Notes: generated by a model not told the origin, from the sequence alone. A stretch of DNA of 64,000 nucleotides from UBA4744 sp963718995 (GCA_963718995.1 CAVRAP010000002.1:56531-120530); one strand, 5' to 3'; positions 23,281-32,130 are shown, counted from the stretch's first letter. A program made the numbers and translations.

Positions 23281-23943
23281 TCAGGCTAGTGGGCGAGGCG
23301 GGACCGGGACGGTTGACCGAACAGGAAAGGCGGTCGGGAGGAGGGGTTCGAGCCATCGCCCGGCCGGCAACCGAGCGGCGATCGCCAGGTCATGTGGTCC
23401 GTCGAGGTCGAGGGCCAGGCCGGGCCGGACGAGCACCCGATGATGATGCCGGCAGGCGGCCGCAAGGTGACGGCGGAAACTGACAGGACCGTAGGCAAAC
23501 GGGAAGCCGTCCAGGCTGGCGGCGACAAGGCTGGTTCCACCGTTGTGGCTGGGGGCCAGAACAACGCCAAGGGCGGGTATTGCGGCTAAAGCTGCGGACA
23601 GGTCAGTCGGACTCAGAGTGGGTAGATCAGCGTGGAGGATCATCCATGCCAGGTCCTTACGACGAGCCTCGGTTACCGCAGCAGCGGCGGCGCCGTTGAG
23701 CCCTCCGCCGGGAGGTTCGGCAATCGTCGATGCTCCGAGACGGTTGGCCCAGGCAGCCACTCCGTCGTCTCCGGTTACCACTGCGACCATGGACCCGGTA
23801 CCGAGGGCGGTGGTGATCACATGGGCGGCAACGGCTTTGCCCAAACGTCGTCGTTGCTGAGAGTTGAGAACGGGGGACAGGCGCTGCTTCGCAACGCCGA
23901 AGGGTTTGAGCGGGATGGCGATCAATACGTGGGGAAACGACAT
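23281..23943 (-). CDS. cofC: 2-phospho-L-lactate/phosphoenolpyruvate guanylyltransferase CofC (F420 biosynthesis)
   Basis: Nucleotidyltransferase of 220 residues that makes the GDP-activated three-carbon precursor of coenzyme F420. The N-terminus IAIPLKPFGVAKQRLS is the characteristic substrate/GTP-binding start (K-x-x-x-x-x-K-x-R-L), then LHADLPTLSPTDL (metal Asp) and APSHNGGTSLV. I start at ATG 23943; the extra 13 residues from 23982 lack conservation, and TACCAT lies 8 nt upstream of 23943. In Actinobacteria the homologue FbiD uses phosphoenolpyruvate. Its operon partner here is glycerate 2-kinase, which makes another three-carbon phosphate. Confidence 0.88.
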   Translation of the reverse strand: MSFPHVLIAIPLKPFGVAKQRLSPVLNSQQRRRLGKAVAAHVITTALGTGSMVAVVTGDDGVAAWANRLGASTIAEPPGGGLNGAAAAAVTEARRKDLAWMILHADLPTLSPTDLSAALAAIPALGVVLAPSHNGGTSLVAASLDGFPFAYGPVSFRRHLAAACRHHHRVLVRPGLALDLDGPHDLAIAARLPAGRWLEPLLPTAFPVRSTVPVPPRPLA

Positions 23944-24013
23944 CGCCTGGCATGGTATCGGCATAGATTCGCCGTTCGGCACGTTGTGGTTTACGAAGAT
24001 CGAAAGGTAGGAA

Positions 24014-24298
24014 ATGGTAAAAGCAATATGGAATGGTGCAACGATCGCAGAAAGCGATGCAACGGTGATCGTGGAAGGGAACCACTACTTCCCCAGGGAT
24101 AGTGTCAACACGACGTATGTGGCCGACAGTCTGACCCAAACACGCTGCCCGTGGAAAGGCAGAGCCAGCTACTTCGACGTGGTGGTCGACGAGCAGGTCA
24201 ACAAAGACGCGGCGTGGTATTACCCGGAACCCAAGCAGGCTGCCGAACAGATCAAGGACTACGTAGCGTTCTGGCGCGGAGTGCGCGTCGAGTCCTGA
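24014..24298 (+). CDS. DUF427 domain-containing protein
   Basis: Single-domain protein of 94 residues, most probably of the DUF427 family, small beta-rich proteins of unknown biochemical role common in Actinobacteria and Proteobacteria. Typical family blocks are KAIWNGATIAESD near the start, GNHYFPRDSV, CPWKGRASYFDVVVDE and the Trp-Tyr-Tyr-Pro-Glu-Pro segment (WYYPEP). The ATG follows GGTAGGAA. It lies between divergent cofC and the F420-dependent oxidoreductase gene; there is no evidence for a direct link to F420. Confidence 0.9.
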   Translation: MVKAIWNGATIAESDATVIVEGNHYFPRDSVNTTYVADSLTQTRCPWKGRASYFDVVVDEQVNKDAAWYYPEPKQAAEQIKDYVAFWRGVRVES

Positions 24299-24387
24299 AC
24301 CGTTCGGCATTGACCTTGTCCGCGCTACCGGTCTTGCCCAACGGGTCGGGCCCCTAGGCTGAGACTTCGTCCGCTGAAAGGGAAGCG

Positions 24388-25368
24388 ATGCGTTTTGGTG
24401 CCTTTGTGCCGCAAGGGTGGCGGCTCGACCTGGTCGGGATCCCCCAGGAGGACCACTGGCCGACCATGCTGGGAGTTGCGAAGGTCATCGAGGCCGCTGG
24501 GTATGAGTCACTGTGGGTCTACGACCATTTCCATACGGTGCCCGTCCCCACCCAGGAAGTCACCTACGAGGCATGGACGTTGATGGCGGCTCTGGCCGCC
24601 ACAACGGATCGGGTTCGGTTGGGTCAGATGTGCACCTGCAATTCCTACAGGTCGCCTTCCTATCTCGCCAAGGTCGCTGCCACGATTGACGTCATCTCGG
24701 GCGGTCGCCTCGAGATGGGAATCGGAGCTGGTTGGTACGAGCACGAATACGACGGATACGGCTTCGAGTTCCCCAAGCCCTCGGTACGCATCGGGATGCT
24801 GCGGGAGGCCGTTGAGATCATGGAGCGCCTCTGGACCCAGGACGAAGTCACCTACGAGGGCCGGTACTACACCCTCAAAGGAGCGATCAGCAGGCCGAAA
24901 CCCGTCCAGGAGCCACACATTCCCTTTTGGGTGGCCGGCGGGGGAGAGCAGCTCACGCTGAACGTGGCAGCCCGGTACGCCACCTATACCAACTTCGGGA
25001 CATCGGTCGAGGAGTTTGCGCACAAATCAGAGGTATTGAGAGGACATTGCAGGGACGTGGGAACCGACTTCGCGTCCATTGCTCGCTCGAGCAACTTCAA
25101 CGTGGTGTGCGAGGCGACCGAAGTGGAGGTCGAGGAGCGGCTCTCGTCGATCAAGGACCATTACCGGCCCTTCGTCACCGCGGATCGGTTGGACCGGGTC
25201 GAGGGTCTCTTTCGAGAGTTTGCCGGGACTCCGGAGCAACTCGTCGCGAAGCTCCGTCCCTGGAGGGAGGCCGGAATGACCTACGGAATTGTCTATTTCT
25301 TGGAAGCTGCGTACGACACCTCAGGGCTGGAACGCTTTGCCAGGGAAGTCGTGCCGGCCCTTGGTTAG
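24388..25368 (+). CDS. LLM-class F420-dependent oxidoreductase
   Basis: Luciferase-like (TIM-barrel) oxidoreductase of 326 residues, predicted to use coenzyme F420 as hydride carrier. The N-terminus RFGAFVPQGW, the ESLWVYDHFH segment, the block around CTCNSYRSPSYLAKVAATID, and GRLEMGIGAGWYEHEY are typical of the F420-type rather than FMN-type LLM proteins. The substrate is unknown. AAGGGAAG precedes the ATG. The DNA ligase gene starts 6 nt after its stop, suggesting co-transcription although the functions differ. Confidence 0.9.
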   Translation: MRFGAFVPQGWRLDLVGIPQEDHWPTMLGVAKVIEAAGYESLWVYDHFHTVPVPTQEVTYEAWTLMAALAATTDRVRLGQMCTCNSYRSPSYLAKVAATIDVISGGRLEMGIGAGWYEHEYDGYGFEFPKPSVRIGMLREAVEIMERLWTQDEVTYEGRYYTLKGAISRPKPVQEPHIPFWVAGGGEQLTLNVAARYATYTNFGTSVEEFAHKSEVLRGHCRDVGTDFASIARSSNFNVVCEATEVEVEERLSSIKDHYRPFVTADRLDRVEGLFREFAGTPEQLVAKLRPWREAGMTYGIVYFLEAAYDTSGLERFAREVVPALG

Positions 25369-25374
25369 GAGCCG

Positions 25375-26409
25375 ATGATGCCTGCCTTTCCATTTCTGCC
25401 CCCGATCAAACCTATGAAGGCCCGGGTTCGGGATACCCCGCCGGAACCGCCCGGCTGGGCGTATGAACCCAAGTGGGACGGGTTTCGTGCCATCGCCTGG
25501 GGTGGCGAGGCTCGGAGAATCGACAGCCGGAATGGGAAACCCTTGTTGCGCTACTTCCCGGAACTCGGTCCGGCTCTGGAGCAGCTTCCGGCCGGGACCG
25601 TCGTTGACGGTGAGGTGGTCGTCGTCGTCGAGAATGTGACGGACTTTGATGCGTTGCAGCTGCGGATCCATCCTGCTGCTTCGAGAGTCGCCATGCTGTC
25701 CGAACAAACCCCTGCCGAACTCGTCGCATTTGACCTGCTGTCGGAGAGCGGGCGGGACCTGCGCGAAATCCCGTACGCAGAGCGTCGTCTCCGCCTCGAA
25801 GCGCTGTTTGCCGAGCTCCAGTACCCGTGGCACCTGACACCGGTAACGACCGAACTCGCCGACGCGACTCGTTGGTTCACCGAGTACGAAGGGGCCGGCT
25901 GCGACGGGATCATCTGCAAGCAAACCGACGGCAACTACAAGGAAGACAAACGCGAGTGGGTGAAGTGGAAACACCGGCGGGACGCCGACTGCGTCGTGGG
26001 CGGGTACCGGGTCCACAAAGACGGAGGCAAGATCGGTTCGATCCTGCTCGGTTTGTACAACGACGATGGTGAGTTGCATTTCATCGGACATTGTTCGGGT
26101 TTCAGCGATCAGGACCGGGTGGCCATCCTCAAACAACTGGAGCAGATCCGCTCGGACGACAGTTTCGGGGGTGGAGACTACGTTCGGGTTCCCGGCCAGG
26201 AGAGCCGCTGGTCGGCCGGCAAAGACCTCTCGTGGATCCCGGTGGAACCAGGAGTTGTGGTGCAGGTGAGCTACGACCAGCTGGAGAAAGGCCGTTTCCG
26301 TCACGCCACCCGGTTTGAGCGGTGGCGGACCGACAAATCCCCCGAGGAGTGCAGGATGGACCAGTTGGAGCGGCCCGAAGGGGTCGGCTTCGACGCAGTG
26401 GTTAGCTAG
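25375..26409 (+). CDS. ligC: ATP-dependent DNA ligase (LigC/LigD-ligase type)
   Basis: ATP-dependent ligase of 344 residues that seals nicks and joins ends. The adenylation motif EPKWDGFRA carries the nucleophile Lys33. The downstream motif set includes DGEVVV (III), FDLL (IIIa region), GAGCDGIICKQTDG (IV) and EWVKWKHRRDADCVVGGY (V), followed by a C-terminal OB domain. Lacking polymerase and nuclease domains it corresponds to the stand-alone LigC group used with a separate polymerase in actinobacterial end joining or repair. A LigD-like polymerase gene is convergent with only 21 nt between stops. No Ku gene is in the window. Confidence 0.93.
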   Translation: MMPAFPFLPPIKPMKARVRDTPPEPPGWAYEPKWDGFRAIAWGGEARRIDSRNGKPLLRYFPELGPALEQLPAGTVVDGEVVVVVENVTDFDALQLRIHPAASRVAMLSEQTPAELVAFDLLSESGRDLREIPYAERRLRLEALFAELQYPWHLTPVTTELADATRWFTEYEGAGCDGIICKQTDGNYKEDKREWVKWKHRRDADCVVGGYRVHKDGGKIGSILLGLYNDDGELHFIGHCSGFSDQDRVAILKQLEQIRSDDSFGGGDYVRVPGQESRWSAGKDLSWIPVEPGVVVQVSYDQLEKGRFRHATRFERWRTDKSPEECRMDQLERPEGVGFDAVVS

Positions 26410-26430
26410 CCGGCTTCTGCGGGTCCCGAC

Positions 26431-27423
26431 CTATTCCCAGTTCTCTTTGCGCATCTTGGATGGTTGGACCCGCGGTGGTTCTCCCGGCATCTTTGGATAG
26501 TGGGGCGGCCAGGGGGCGTCACCGATGCCTTGTGTTTCGTCGGCGGCGACCATCTCGAGCAAACCTTCCAGCCGGCCGGCTTCCTCGTCGATCCCCTCGG
26601 TGAGGTCGCCGACGTCGGCCCAGCGATCCCGAAAGCTCGCCACATCCGTCGCGCGGTGGTCGATGTCGCCGAGTTCATCCCATCCGAAGGGGGTCGAAAC
26701 CAGTCCGGTATGGCGGATGCTGTAGGCGCTGGCGATCGTCTTGTCCCACGCATTCTGATTGAAATCGATGAAGACCCCCTCCCGTTCTTCCTTCCACCAG
26801 GCGGTCGTAGCCAGCTCGTGGCGACGCTCCACCTCTCTGGCTAGTGCCAACGCTGCTCGGCGAACCTGATAGAAATCCCATTCGCGCTGCAACCGGACGT
26901 AGATGTGGATCCCCCGGTTGCCCGACGTTTTCGGCCAGCCGACCAAACCCAATTCATCGAGGAGCACCTTGATGACGTACGCCACATCCCGGGCTGATTC
27001 GAAGTCGTGGCCCTCGGTCGGATCCAGATCGATACGGAGTTCGTCTGGATGCATGAGGTCGTCCGCTCGGGCGTTCCAGGGGTTCAGATCGAGACAGTTC
27101 ATCTGGGCCATCCATATGACGTCACTCTCATCAAGCGGGGCAAACATCTGTCCCGGCCGGGCCGATGGGAAGGTGACATCCACCAGGTTGCGAGCTCCCT
27201 TGGGTCGCTTCACGAAGAGCGGACGCTCACCGACTCCACCGTTCCAGCGCTTCAGGAGGCTCGGCCTGTTGCGCACACCCCGGATCGCCCCTGATGCGCA
27301 CATGAGGTAGTGGTTGACGACGTCGAGCTTGGTCCAACCTTGATCCGGAAACATCACTTTGCCCGGGCTGGTGATCCGGATTACGCGACCGGCAGCTTCT
27401 ACGGTTGTCTCATCGGTGGCCAT
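26431..27423 (-). CDS. LigD-type DNA polymerase/primase domain protein
   Basis: Stand-alone archaeo-eukaryotic primase-type polymerase of about 330 residues (PolDom), which fills gaps and adds ribonucleotides during non-homologous end joining. The catalytic metal-binding pair lies in LRIDLDPTEG (acidic residues near 132-134), with KTSGNRGIHIYV and FIDFNQNAWDKTIASAYS as further family motifs. The start at ATG 27423 fits a leaderless mRNA (TATCCT at 27431-27436, 7 nt before it); ATG 27429 is possible and adds two residues. Convergence with the ligase gene suggests a repair module split into separate proteins. Confidence 0.92.
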   Translation of the reverse strand: MATDETTVEAAGRVIRITSPGKVMFPDQGWTKLDVVNHYLMCASGAIRGVRNRPSLLKRWNGGVGERPLFVKRPKGARNLVDVTFPSARPGQMFAPLDESDVIWMAQMNCLDLNPWNARADDLMHPDELRIDLDPTEGHDFESARDVAYVIKVLLDELGLVGWPKTSGNRGIHIYVRLQREWDFYQVRRAALALAREVERRHELATTAWWKEEREGVFIDFNQNAWDKTIASAYSIRHTGLVSTPFGWDELGDIDHRATDVASFRDRWADVGDLTEGIDEEAGRLEGLLEMVAADETQGIGDAPWPPHYPKMPGEPPRVQPSKMRKENWE

Positions 27424-27430
27424 AGACATC

Positions 27431-27436
27431 AGGATA
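27431..27436 (-). promoter_or_regulatory. -10 element, leaderless start of the LigD-type polymerase gene
   Basis: On the minus strand TATCCT is followed by 7 nt and ATG 27423, so transcription would begin at or next to the start codon. No ribosome-binding site is visible. Confidence 0.4.
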
Positions 27437-27493
27437 CGGACATGTTTGCGAAACGCGCCGCGCCGGTTCCTGGTAGTGCCCTACGGGACTGCC

Positions 27494-27499
27494 TAGCCT
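27494..27499 (+). promoter_or_regulatory. -10 element, leaderless start of pyk
   Basis: TAGCCT followed by exactly 6 nt and ATG 27506. The spacing places the transcription start on the ATG. GGTGGG between them is too close to act as a ribosome-binding site. Confidence 0.4.
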
Positions 27500-27505
27500 G
27501 GTGGG

Positions 27506-28945
27506 ATGACCCGCCACACGAAGATCATTGCCACGATGGGACCGGCCATCTCTTCTGCAGAGACCGTGGTCGCATTGGTGGCAGCCGGCATGGACGTAGC
27601 CCGCCTCAATTTCTCGCACGGCACCCACGAAGACCACCGACGATATGCAGCCTGGGTTCGCGAAGCTTCTGCCACGGCCGGTCGACCCATCGCGTTGCTT
27701 CAGGACGTCCAGGGACCGAAGATTCGGACCGGGACCTTTGCAGGCGGGTCGTTCGAGCTCCACGAGGGGGACGAGGTTCGAGTGCGCCGGGGCACCGGGC
27801 AGGCTGAGCCCGGCGAGATTGTCATCGATTACACCTACCTTCTCGAAGATGTTGGCGTCGGCGATCTGATTGTCCTCGCCGATGGTCTGCTGCGGCTCAC
27901 GGTTACTGCCAAGGACGAAAGCGGGTTGATTGCCCGGGCCATCCAACCGGGGGTGTTGAACGATCGCAAAGGGGTTGCGTTTCCCAGTTCGAAGCTGCGC
28001 GTTGGGGCCATCACGGATAAGGATCGCGTCGACCTGGAGTTCGGCCGCCACCTGGGCGTTGACTTCGTCGCGGCCTCCTTTGTTCAGTCGGCCGAAGAAG
28101 TCCAGGAAGTGGCCCGGCTGGCGGGTGGATCGACCCCCATCATCGCCAAGATCGAACTGGCGGCCGCCTACGACAACCTCGACGCGATTCTGGCCGTCGG
28201 CCAGGGAATCATGGTTGCCCGAGGAGATCTGGGCGTTCAGCTCCCGCTGGAAACGATCCCGGCCGTTCAGCGTGACATCCTGGCCAGGACCAACCGGGCC
28301 GGCTTGGTCTCGATTACCGCAACTGAGATGCTGGAGTCGATGACTAACGCGATTCGTCCCACTCGAGCAGAAGTCACCGACGTCACGAACGCGGTTCTCA
28401 ACGGTACCGACGCCGTGATGTTGAGCGGGGAGACGGCCATCGGAAAGTACCCGGTTCGGACGGTGGCAGCTATGGACACGATCTGTCGGGAAGCGGAGAA
28501 GTCGCCTGCCTCGCGACAGGAGGCCAGCGCCGCGTTTATGGCTGCTCATCCGACCTTCGCCTCCGCGACCGCCAAGGCGGCTGTCGAAGCAGCTTCCGAT
28601 CTCGGGTTGGAAACCATCGTCGCGTTCACGGAATCTGGCAACACGGCACTTCTGCTTTCCAAGTACCGGCCGACCGCGCAGATCATGGCGTTCACGCCGG
28701 AACCCGCAACCCTGCAAAGGATGGCGCTGTATTGGGGTGTCATTCCGATCAGCTTCGTCCGTCTCGATCACACCGACGTCATGATCTCCACGGCCGAACA
28801 GGCTCTCCTGCATATGGATACCTGTACGGCCGGGGAAGGCGTTGTGATGGTGGCAGGGATCCCGCCGAACCAGCAGGCATCGACCAACCTGATGAAACTC
28901 CACATCGTCGGTGGGGCCGGCGTCACAGCGCCGGACGGTTACTAG
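27506..28945 (+). CDS. pyk: pyruvate kinase
   Basis: Glycolytic enzyme of 479 residues converting phosphoenolpyruvate and ADP to pyruvate and ATP. The N-terminus TKIIATMGPA, MDVARLNFSHG (substrate Arg and Asn/Ser), the barrel motif IIAKIELAAAYDNLD with the catalytic Lys, ARGDLGVQLP (metal Asp) and SGETAIGKYPV are all present. The C-terminal domain (residues about 345-479) is intact with ending GVTAPDGY. It stands alone, divergent from the polymerase gene. Its start appears leaderless. Confidence 0.95.
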   Translation: MTRHTKIIATMGPAISSAETVVALVAAGMDVARLNFSHGTHEDHRRYAAWVREASATAGRPIALLQDVQGPKIRTGTFAGGSFELHEGDEVRVRRGTGQAEPGEIVIDYTYLLEDVGVGDLIVLADGLLRLTVTAKDESGLIARAIQPGVLNDRKGVAFPSSKLRVGAITDKDRVDLEFGRHLGVDFVAASFVQSAEEVQEVARLAGGSTPIIAKIELAAAYDNLDAILAVGQGIMVARGDLGVQLPLETIPAVQRDILARTNRAGLVSITATEMLESMTNAIRPTRAEVTDVTNAVLNGTDAVMLSGETAIGKYPVRTVAAMDTICREAEKSPASRQEASAAFMAAHPTFASATAKAAVEAASDLGLETIVAFTESGNTALLLSKYRPTAQIMAFTPEPATLQRMALYWGVIPISFVRLDHTDVMISTAEQALLHMDTCTAGEGVVMVAGIPPNQQASTNLMKLHIVGGAGVTAPDGY

Positions 28946-28999
28946 CGGGGGCGGTCCTGCACTAGAGTCTCCGGCACACGACACCGGGAGCTACACACC

Positions 29000-29329
29000 A
29001 TGGGTCAGACGATCGAGGTCAAGAGTGTCCTCATGGGCGAGGTGGCCCTCTTTGACACGGATCGGACGATGACCGGTCAAGACGGTCGAGGTTTTGATTC
29101 CGTCGCCGCTACCAGCGGTGATACGACCACGGCGGCACGGCTGGCTGCTGCGCTATTCGAACGCGACCCGGCGATCAACCGTGTGTACGTTCTGTCGAAT
29201 CAAGTTACCGTGCGGCAGACCGGCGAATGGAGCGACGAGACCGCAGCCACCGCAGCCGGAGTGGTTCGCGACTTCTTGATTTTCTACGACGAGAACCGGG
29301 GCGTATCGCCACAACCGGCCGGGGACTAA
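29000..29329 (+). CDS. small hypothetical protein, Nfu N-terminal-like
   Basis: Protein of 109 residues. Its second half (AARLAAALFERDPAINRVYVLSN followed by QVTVRQTGEW and DFLIFYD) resembles the N-terminal scaffold domain of Nfu/NifU proteins, where an alpha-beta unit carries a similar G/N-x-V-x-V strand, but no cysteine cluster-binding motif is present. So it is not a complete Fe-S carrier; the resemblance is tentative. CGGGAG precedes the ATG. Its stop overlaps the last four bases of the convergent VanW gene. Confidence 0.65.
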   Translation: MGQTIEVKSVLMGEVALFDTDRTMTGQDGRGFDSVAATSGDTTTAARLAAALFERDPAINRVYVLSNQVTVRQTGEWSDETAATAAGVVRDFLIFYDENRGVSPQPAGD

Positions 29330-31254
29330 CCACCGCTCGTTGTGGTCGTCGTTTCCGTTGTGGTCGTGGTGCTCTCCGTGGTTGTGGTCGTTTCCTCCAC
29401 GGGGCACTCCTCGACATAGTTGGGGTGACTGGCGGGGAGTTTGCACGGATGGACCGTGACCTCACGGGGCTGCGCGCGATACCGAACCGGCCATGAATCT
29501 TCATCTACCGTGCGGTTCGGATAGGTGATGGTGCGGGTGACGGTCACGGTCCATCCCTGCCGCCCGCTCTCCGTGACTCTCTCGACCTCAGGGTCGAGTG
29601 AAGCGTCGGCTGTGTACTCCACATTCGGTTCGGTGTACGAGTAACGACCCGAGACTTCTGCCGCGACGACATATTCGGTACCGTCGCCTTCGGAGGGGAC
29701 GGTGAGGCGGGTGACCCCACCGCTTTGCTCTCCGATCACAATGCGGCCGCCGTTGTTGCTGTAGAAACTGACCGTGATGGAGGTATCGGTGTGCGACGTT
29801 CGGATGAGCACGGCTGAGTCGCGATTGTTGCGAAACTCGAGGTTGGGAGCCGGCCAGGAAATGGTTGCTTCGATACCTTCGGGGTATCTCGAGAAATAGT
29901 AGCTGTGAGCGGTGTGCGTGATGTCCTCGAAGCCACCCCAGAACACGGCGTTGTAGAACGTAGTCGCAAACTGGCTGACACCTCCGCCGACGGTATCTAC
30001 GATCTTGCCCCGGATGATGGTTCCGGCTGGTTTGAATCCGCGTTCCAGGGTGCGTTCCCCAACGAGCTCGTTGAGTGATAGCGATTCGCCGGGTTTCACG
30101 AGGGTGCCGTCGACGATGTCGGCAAACAACTGGATGTTTTCCACCCGGCTTTCACAGCAACTGTGGTAGGTCGTGAACCTCGAGACTAGATGCTTGACAT
30201 TGAGAGCCTCGGCGTCCTCAGTGGTGAACTCCGGCTCCGCGCCATCTTGGAAAGGAAGCTCCCCCTGCCGCGACCCGCCCAGGGAAGCGCCTTCCAGGAC
30301 TGCAGTCGCCAGCACCGGGTCGATGAGCGTGCCGGGTTGGCCCGGAACCACGGAAACGGTGTAGTCATCGTTGAATTCGAACGCTGCGTCTATGGGAGCT
30401 TGTTCCAGGTCGGGGCGCAACGGCTCGATGATCGCACCGACGACCTCCGGGTCGAATCCAATTTCCAACCTGGTGACCGAGTTGGTGATCAATTCGCTCA
30501 TCAAAGCTCGAGCAAGATCATCCACAGTGAACGTGAGTGCGATCGGAGGATCAAGCCTGGACAGCACGACCGGGCCCGACAGCATCTTCTCGGCCCTGCG
30601 CAGTGCCTCGTCGATGTCTGCATCGGTGAGGGCGGGGGTTGCGGCGGTGATTTCCAGGGTGGCCGGCTCACGATCCCGTTTGGCCAGTGATTGGAGGACG
30701 GTTGCCTCCGCGCTGTCGATAGCCACGCGACGTCCTGCCTGCGGATACTGGGCAATGGGCGTTGTACCTTCAACGACGATGGATCCGTCGAAAGGAGGAT
30801 CCGATATATGCTCCCGCGACCACCCTGCTGCCACGGAAGCAAAGGCTTCGCTATCAAGTCCAACCGGCAGATCGAGTGTCTCTTCGGCGAAAAGGTGCGT
30901 CCACCACCAGCCGAATTGGCTGAAGATCGAACCAGACCGACCGACTTCCATTGCCGACGCGCCGGCCGCTTCCTCATCCACAAAGAAGCCGACCGTCTCG
31001 GGGTCGAGCGTCAGGGTGCTGCCGTTCAGTTGGAAAAGCGCGGGCGCCGTTACCAATTCGTCCTCGAAAGCCTGCAGTGCTGTGTTCGCCGCAGCGGCCT
31101 TCATGCCCGACAAGTCCACCTCGCCGACGGTCACATTGCGGAGCACCTCGTCGGCGTGCAAAGCCCGGTCGATTCCAAATGCTCCAAGGACGAGCAAAAC
31201 CAAGGCCGCGACAGCAGCGAGCGCGAAAGCAGAAAGACGAAGATTGCGTGACAT
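29326..31254 (-). CDS. VanW family exported protein with Thr-rich C-terminus
   Basis: Protein of 642 residues with an N-terminal signal-anchor (LSAFALAAVAALVLLVLGAFG), tandem peptidoglycan-binding type-4-like repeats (about 35-330), the VanW domain (KPGESLSLNELVGERT through GGGVSQFATTFYNAVFWGG, about 390-440), and a G5-like beta domain (about 520-605). It ends in a low-complexity tail of Thr and Glu with a final SGG. Such proteins are associated with the cell wall; VanW's activity is unknown. The Thr tail after the folded part is unusual, since other exported proteins here have such linkers near the N-terminus. Confidence 0.88.
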   Translation of the reverse strand: MSRNLRLSAFALAAVAALVLLVLGAFGIDRALHADEVLRNVTVGEVDLSGMKAAAANTALQAFEDELVTAPALFQLNGSTLTLDPETVGFFVDEEAAGASAMEVGRSGSIFSQFGWWWTHLFAEETLDLPVGLDSEAFASVAAGWSREHISDPPFDGSIVVEGTTPIAQYPQAGRRVAIDSAEATVLQSLAKRDREPATLEITAATPALTDADIDEALRRAEKMLSGPVVLSRLDPPIALTFTVDDLARALMSELITNSVTRLEIGFDPEVVGAIIEPLRPDLEQAPIDAAFEFNDDYTVSVVPGQPGTLIDPVLATAVLEGASLGGSRQGELPFQDGAEPEFTTEDAEALNVKHLVSRFTTYHSCCESRVENIQLFADIVDGTLVKPGESLSLNELVGERTLERGFKPAGTIIRGKIVDTVGGGVSQFATTFYNAVFWGGFEDITHTAHSYYFSRYPEGIEATISWPAPNLEFRNNRDSAVLIRTSHTDTSITVSFYSNNGGRIVIGEQSGGVTRLTVPSEGDGTEYVVAAEVSGRYSYTEPNVEYTADASLDPEVERVTESGRQGWTVTVTRTITYPNRTVDEDSWPVRYRAQPREVTVHPCKLPASHPNYVEECPVEETTTTTESTTTTTETTTTTSGG

Positions 31255-31318
31255 GATGATCTATGGCCCCAGCGGACTGCCAGTGTAGCCGTTACCGGCC
31301 AAAGCAGTAAGCGGCCGA

Positions 31319-31324
31319 TACCAT
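31319..31324 (+). promoter_or_regulatory. -10 element, leaderless start of the nuclease gene
   Basis: TACCAT, 6 nt, then GTG 31331. The spacing is the same as at pyk and at the HerA-like gene. Confidence 0.45.
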
Positions 31325-31330
31325 CAGAAG

Positions 31331-32101
31331 GTGTTCGACTTTCCAACGATCGCGCCGGGCGATCCGGTGCGGATTTCCGCTTCGACCTTTGTTGCGTTTC
31401 GGCAATGTCCGGACAATGCGCTGGCCCGCCTGCAGGGTGAATGGGGCCCGGAGAGCCGGGCAGCTTTCTCAGGGGGTTTGGCCCATCGTCTCTTCGCTCG
31501 CCATCTCAGCGGCCAGCCGATCGACGGCCAGGACTTCGGGCAGGTGTGTCGGAGCGAAATCGGTGGTTCAAACCTCAACTACAAGTTGGGGGCGCTGGGA
31601 CTCAAGCCCAGTGAGCTCGGCAAAGTCATCGATGAAGTCGGCGCGATCTATGAACGATTCAAGCGAATCCCCACCGAGGGCTTCGTTGGTGCCGAGGTGG
31701 CGCTCATGGTGGAACCGGTCGAGAGCGTGACCCTGGTCGGATCGGTCGACGCTGTGTTCACGAGCGATCGTGGGGTCCGGTTGGTCGACTGGAAAACGGG
31801 AGAACTGGGGGAGGTCGTCGATCAACTTCACTTTTACGCGTTGTTGTGGGCTCTTGAAAAGGATGAATTGCCTCAGATGGTCGAGGCCGTTTCCGTACGC
31901 ACCGGCGAACGGGTAACGGAAGTCCCCGACACCGGTTTGGTGGCGGACACCGCAAGGCAAGTGGCCGACATGGTCGGGCAAATCCGGTCCGCTTGGGAGG
32001 AGGGGCGCGGCATCGAGCGGCGGGGTGGCCCATGGTGCAAGTTTTGCGGCATCCTGGATTCGTGTGCAGAAGGCCGAGCGGCCACCCGCCTGGGTGTGTG
32101 A
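31331..32101 (+). CDS. stand-alone PD-(D/E)XK nuclease with Fe-S cysteines (RecB/Cas4/AddB-like)
   Basis: RecB-type nuclease of 256 residues. Active-site residues appear as His52 in GLAHRLF, Glu122, Asp140 in GSVDAVF and the D-W-K triple at 153-155 in LVDWKTGE; a QLHFYALLW motif follows (QhxxY). Cys26 in FRQCPDN plus Cys236, Cys239 and Cys245 in WCKFCGILDSC form the 4Fe-4S staple seen in AddB and Cas4. The protein therefore probably cuts or processes DNA ends. There is no helicase domain and no cas gene nearby, so its partner is unknown. The GTG start fits a leaderless message. Confidence 0.88.
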   Translation: MFDFPTIAPGDPVRISASTFVAFRQCPDNALARLQGEWGPESRAAFSGGLAHRLFARHLSGQPIDGQDFGQVCRSEIGGSNLNYKLGALGLKPSELGKVIDEVGAIYERFKRIPTEGFVGAEVALMVEPVESVTLVGSVDAVFTSDRGVRLVDWKTGELGEVVDQLHFYALLWALEKDELPQMVEAVSVRTGERVTEVPDTGLVADTARQVADMVGQIRSAWEEGRGIERRGGPWCKFCGILDSCAEGRAATRLGV

Positions 32102-32130
32102 AAGCAGTCGGTTGGCCCGGCGGCCGATTC

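Noticed and set aside
27410..28984. 524-residue minus-strand ORF opposite pyk
   Set aside because: It lies antisense to intact pyruvate kinase with no domain signal.
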